This document shows positions 61,664 through 64,000 of a stretch of DNA of 64,000 bases, one piece after another. The stretch spans positions 91,679 to 155,678 of the forward strand of contig NZ_FRBR01000011.1 in the NCBI RefSeq assembly GCF_900142665.1. Reading direction: 5' to 3'. The position numbers and the translations under genes are program-made. The DNA is from Roseovarius pacificus (GTDB taxonomy: Bacteria; Pseudomonadota; Alphaproteobacteria; Rhodobacterales; Rhodobacteraceae). The notes under the pieces were generated by a model. That model ran no database searches and was not told the DNA's origin. It worked only from the letters and a program-made list of their open reading frames with translations. Position 1 is the first letter of the stretch; every line of letters starts with the position of its first letter.

Positions 61664-62821
61664 TCAATCCTCTGCCACATAATGAACGGTTCCTGAAAAA
61701 AGCTTTCTCGCAGTCCGAAACACCGATCCGCTGACTGCGCGGGGGGCCTCGCCAGAAGTGTCGACATCCCCATCCACCAGAATCGTTCCCGAGGGATGTG
61801 AAATCGTTATCGGCCCCTTAGTCGTCGTGCAGAACTTATGCGGCAGAGTCCCGGGCGTGCGGCAGGCCAGCGCAAGGCACACGGAGCCGGTGATCGGGAC
61901 CGCGCGATGTGGACGTTCCATCGAAAGCATCCGCACCATGACAGACACCTTCCCGGCAGGCACGACTTTGCCCGCAAGCGTTGTGCAATCCACCGGTGGG
62001 GCGACTATGGCCACCTTGGGGATACTCGGCATCGCGGCCGCGGCGTGGAGATCGGCGGTCATGCCCATGCGTGTCGATCCGATGCAGCGGATGGCCTCCA
62101 TTGCGGCCATGAACTCCGTGTCGGCCTCGAGCGTTCCAGGGTCTTCGGCCCCGGTCTTGCCCAGATCGGCGGCATCCACGAAGACACATGGATTGGCGGC
62201 GTCCACAAGGCTTGCGTGCACGACACGCCCATCCGGAAGCTCGATCCGGTCAACGGCCCGCCCGGTCGGCAGAAGCGCACCGGTCTTGGTCCCTCCAGGG
62301 TCCAGAAACGACAAGCGGATCGGCGCTGCCGTCCCCGCGACTCCGTCAATGGCCAAATCTCCCCCTGGCTCAAGCTGCCCTGCACACACCGGAAACCGGC
62401 TTTCGATGATCTTGCCGGTATTGGTATTGTGTATCCGCACGGTCGCCTCTCCGTCAGGAGGGCAGGCAATCAGCCCGAGATCGAGCGCGGCCGGTCCGAC
62501 AGCCGAACTCATGTTGCCGCAGTTGCCACCGTAATCAATCAGTGCATCTCCAACCGAGACCTGCCCGAAGGTATAGTCCAGATCGGCATCGTCACGGCTT
62601 GGCGGCGCAAGTATGCAGACCTTGGACAACGAGGAAATACCCCCACCCATCCCGTCAAGCTGACGACCGTAAGGATCGGGCGATCCCATGGCCGAAAGGA
62701 TGACCTGATCGCGCGCCTGCGGCTCTTCCGGCAAGTCGCATTGCAGAAAGATCAGCGCGTTCGAGGTGCCTCCTCGCATGAAAAGGGCGGGGACTTCTTT
62801 CAGTTGCATGTGTTTCGACAT
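61664..62821 (-). CDS. PrpF-family isomerase (methylaconitate/oxalomesaconate type)
   Basis: A 385-residue protein of the PrpF fold (two diaminopimelate-epimerase-like halves). Signature stretches are PALFMRGGTSNALIF at residues 10-24, DPYGRQLDGMGGGISSLSKV, and DYGGNCGNMSSAVGPAAL with the cysteine of the active site. Homologues isomerise 2-methyl-trans-aconitate, 4-oxalomesaconate or 3-methylitaconate by moving a double bond. It follows the lyase gene by 12 bases. With MmgE/PrpD and the lyase it resembles the outline of the methylcitrate or dimethylmalate pathways. Confidence 0.87.
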   Translation of the reverse strand: MSKHMQLKEVPALFMRGGTSNALIFLQCDLPEEPQARDQVILSAMGSPDPYGRQLDGMGGGISSLSKVCILAPPSRDDADLDYTFGQVSVGDALIDYGGNCGNMSSAVGPAALDLGLIACPPDGEATVRIHNTNTGKIIESRFPVCAGQLEPGGDLAIDGVAGTAAPIRLSFLDPGGTKTGALLPTGRAVDRIELPDGRVVHASLVDAANPCVFVDAADLGKTGAEDPGTLEADTEFMAAMEAIRCIGSTRMGMTADLHAAAAMPSIPKVAIVAPPVDCTTLAGKVVPAGKVSVMVRMLSMERPHRAVPITGSVCLALACRTPGTLPHKFCTTTKGPITISHPSGTILVDGDVDTSGEAPRAVSGSVFRTARKLFSGTVHYVAED

Positions 62822-62833
62822 TCGCCTTTGTTT

Positions 62834-63748
62834 CTATGCCCCTTCGTAACGCTGGGACAACGCGTCAAAGATGGGTTTGCCGACGATCCTCTGACGTTCG
62901 TCGAAATCAGCCAGCCGATCCGAGACCTCGTACAGGGATCCATGTTCCTTGAGCGACCCCAAGACTTCCTGCACCGCCTTTACCGAAGCCTGAAGCGCGG
63001 CGTTGGCGTAAAGTACGAACGCGAAACCGGACTCCTTGAGATAGTCAAGCTCGACCATCGGCGTGCGCCCGCCAACAACGAAGTTGATCAGCTGCGGGGC
63101 CGGCAACTGGCTGATCGCCTTGATCTCCTCAAGCGTTTCCGGGGCCTCGACAAAGATGATGTCAGCGCCTTCCTCGATCATGGCGTGCGCACGCTCCATG
63201 GCGGCTTCAAACCCGAGAACGGCGCGCGCATCCGTGCGGGCTATGATCTGTAGATTGTCGTCCTGACGGGCATCGAGACAGGCGCGCAGCTTTCCCAGCA
63301 TTTCGCCCAGAGGAACGACATCCTTGCCCGAGAAATGGCCACACTTCTTCGGAAACACCTGATCTTCCAGTTGCACGGCAGAGGCCCCGGCCCGCTCCAA
63401 TCGTTGAAACGTGGTATAGGCATTGAGCGCATTGCCAAAGCCGGTGTCCATGTCCACAACCAGAGGAAGCTGGCAGACATCGCTGATCCGGGCCGTTGTC
63501 TCGACCAGATCCGAGGCCGTCACCAGCCCGAGATCCGGCATACCCAGATGTGTGTTGGTCAACCCAGCCCCAGTCAGATAAGCGGCATGGAACCCGAGAT
63601 CTTCAATAATTCGCGCGGTAAGCGCATTCGCAGCACCGGGCAGGAGCGCGGCTGACTCCTCTGCAACGAGCGCCTTCAATGCTTTGCGACGACCTGGCAA
63701 GTCATTCAACGACCGGCCCCCATCGAGGGCTCCGAGCTTGTCAGTCAT
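62834..63748 (-). CDS. Isocitrate-lyase/PEP-mutase-family lyase
   Basis: The start at 63746-63748 (AGGAAAG upstream) gives 304 residues. Family features are LLPGAANALTARIIEDLGFHAAYLTGAGL, the metal-binding DMDTGFGN near residue 95, and the catalytic loop FPKKCGHFSGKDVVP near 135. Members cleave 2-methylisocitrate, 2,3-dimethylmalate or oxaloacetate; in each case pyruvate is a product. The KKCGH loop indicates a true carbon-carbon lyase rather than a phosphonate mutase. Paired with PrpF and under a GntR-like operator, it is the likely cleavage step of the pathway. Confidence 0.86.
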   Translation of the reverse strand: MTDKLGALDGGRSLNDLPGRRKALKALVAEESAALLPGAANALTARIIEDLGFHAAYLTGAGLTNTHLGMPDLGLVTASDLVETTARISDVCQLPLVVDMDTGFGNALNAYTTFQRLERAGASAVQLEDQVFPKKCGHFSGKDVVPLGEMLGKLRACLDARQDDNLQIIARTDARAVLGFEAAMERAHAMIEEGADIIFVEAPETLEEIKAISQLPAPQLINFVVGGRTPMVELDYLKESGFAFVLYANAALQASVKAVQEVLGSLKEHGSLYEVSDRLADFDERQRIVGKPIFDALSQRYEGA

Positions 63749-63802
63749 AGTTTGTTCTTTCCTACTTGTCCTGCTTCGATCTAAGAGACATACGGACATT
63801 AT

Positions 63803-63832
63803 GTCAACTGTCAACATTCTACTTGATCAAGT
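63803..63832. promoter_or_regulatory. GntR operator variant and second palindrome
   Basis: GTCAACTGTCAAC (63803-63815) contains two GTCAAC half-sites in tandem, a degenerate form of the regulon motif, 55 bases upstream of the lyase start. ACTTGATCAAGT (63821-63832), a perfect 12-base palindrome, is adjacent, on the side of the divergent etfB gene. Confidence 0.5.
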
Positions 63833-63905
63833 TCGAGCCAGGCTTTAGGGCAAGGAACCGTCAAGGAGGTGTATGCCTCATTCCGGAAAAGGAGAAATTA
63901 CAGAG

Positions 63906-64000
63906 ATGAAGGTACTCGTACCTGTCAAGCGCGTGATTGACTACAACGTGAAGGTTCGCGTTAAGGCGGACGGGAGCGGTGTCGATCTGGCGAATGTGAA
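63906..64000 (+). CDS. etfB: Electron transfer flavoprotein beta subunit, N-terminal part
   Basis: The visible 31 codons read [20 protein letters not shown], the conserved EtfB N-terminus; the gene runs past the window edge. AAGGAG lies 12 bases before the ATG. EtfB with EtfA passes electrons from acyl-CoA dehydrogenases to ETF-ubiquinone oxidoreductase. It diverges from the lyase gene and is probably the housekeeping etfBA operon. Confidence 0.92.
   Translation, partial: MKVLVPVKRVIDYNVKVRVKADGSGVDLANV

Noticed and set aside
1..64000. CRISPR arrays, tRNA or rRNA genes, prophage
   Set aside because: No regularly spaced repeats, tRNA-like or rRNA-like sequence, or phage structural genes were recognised on either strand.

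Overview
The window reads as part of the chromosome or a large plasmid of a marine-type alphaproteobacterium, most likely Rhodobacterales (Roseobacter or Paracoccus relatives). This is inferred from the high-GC coding style, many TRAP carboxylate transporters, a NirK/pseudoazurin/NnrS denitrification cluster with NnrR-type boxes, and a SoxC-like molybdoenzyme. No rRNA or tRNA was seen, so the taxonomy is not proven.

Positions 1-12,200 hold a TRAP transporter with an acyl-CoA ligase and thiolase (minus strand) facing a PAS-LuxR regulator. A SoxC/SoxD-like sulfur-compound dehydrogenase pair, an IclR regulator, a glyoxalase/glutathione-transferase detoxification group facing HxlR, and an ArsR-AHSA1 pair follow.

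Positions 12,460-32,750 are a 20-kb run of minus-strand catabolic genes. It contains an APH-kinase/ACAD11-like/SDR/ligase/thiolase set resembling 4-hydroxyacid (levulinate, lva-type) catabolism. It also has an NDP-forming acyl-CoA synthetase, a DUF35 protein with a cysteine-less thiolase (Ltp2-like retro-aldolase candidate), a TAXI-TRAP and a DctPQM TRAP transporter, AtuA-type proteins, a PRISE-like reductase and a cyclase-family hydrolase. One IclR regulator lies inside, and near-identical operator-like sequences sit upstream of the IclR gene and of the first gene.

Positions 33,000-39,000 hold an IS110-family remnant followed by hemN, a DUF1858 protein, a Crp/Fnr (NnrR-like) regulator, pseudoazurin, nnrS and nirK, with three NnrR-like boxes. 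glcB (malate synthase G) and a GlcG-like gene follow.

Positions 41,900-46,400 are a decaying ABC-sugar-transport/dehydrogenase locus. Two genes carry single in-frame amber stops, and a deletion has fused the truncated 5' ends of a solute-binding protein and an IclR regulator, removing the shared promoter.

Positions 46,450-64,000 form what looks like one GntR regulon: a TcuA-like flavoprotein, livKHMGF, aldehyde dehydrogenase, epimerase, lactonase-like hydrolase, MmgE/PrpD, gntR, a TAXI-TRAP transporter, a PrpF-like isomerase and an isocitrate-lyase-family lyase, with etfB starting at the right edge. A repeated palindrome, GTCAACTGTTGAC, occurs in front of these units. Together the enzymes suggest dehydrogenation, isomerisation, hydration and lyase cleavage of an unidentified branched di- or tricarboxylate.
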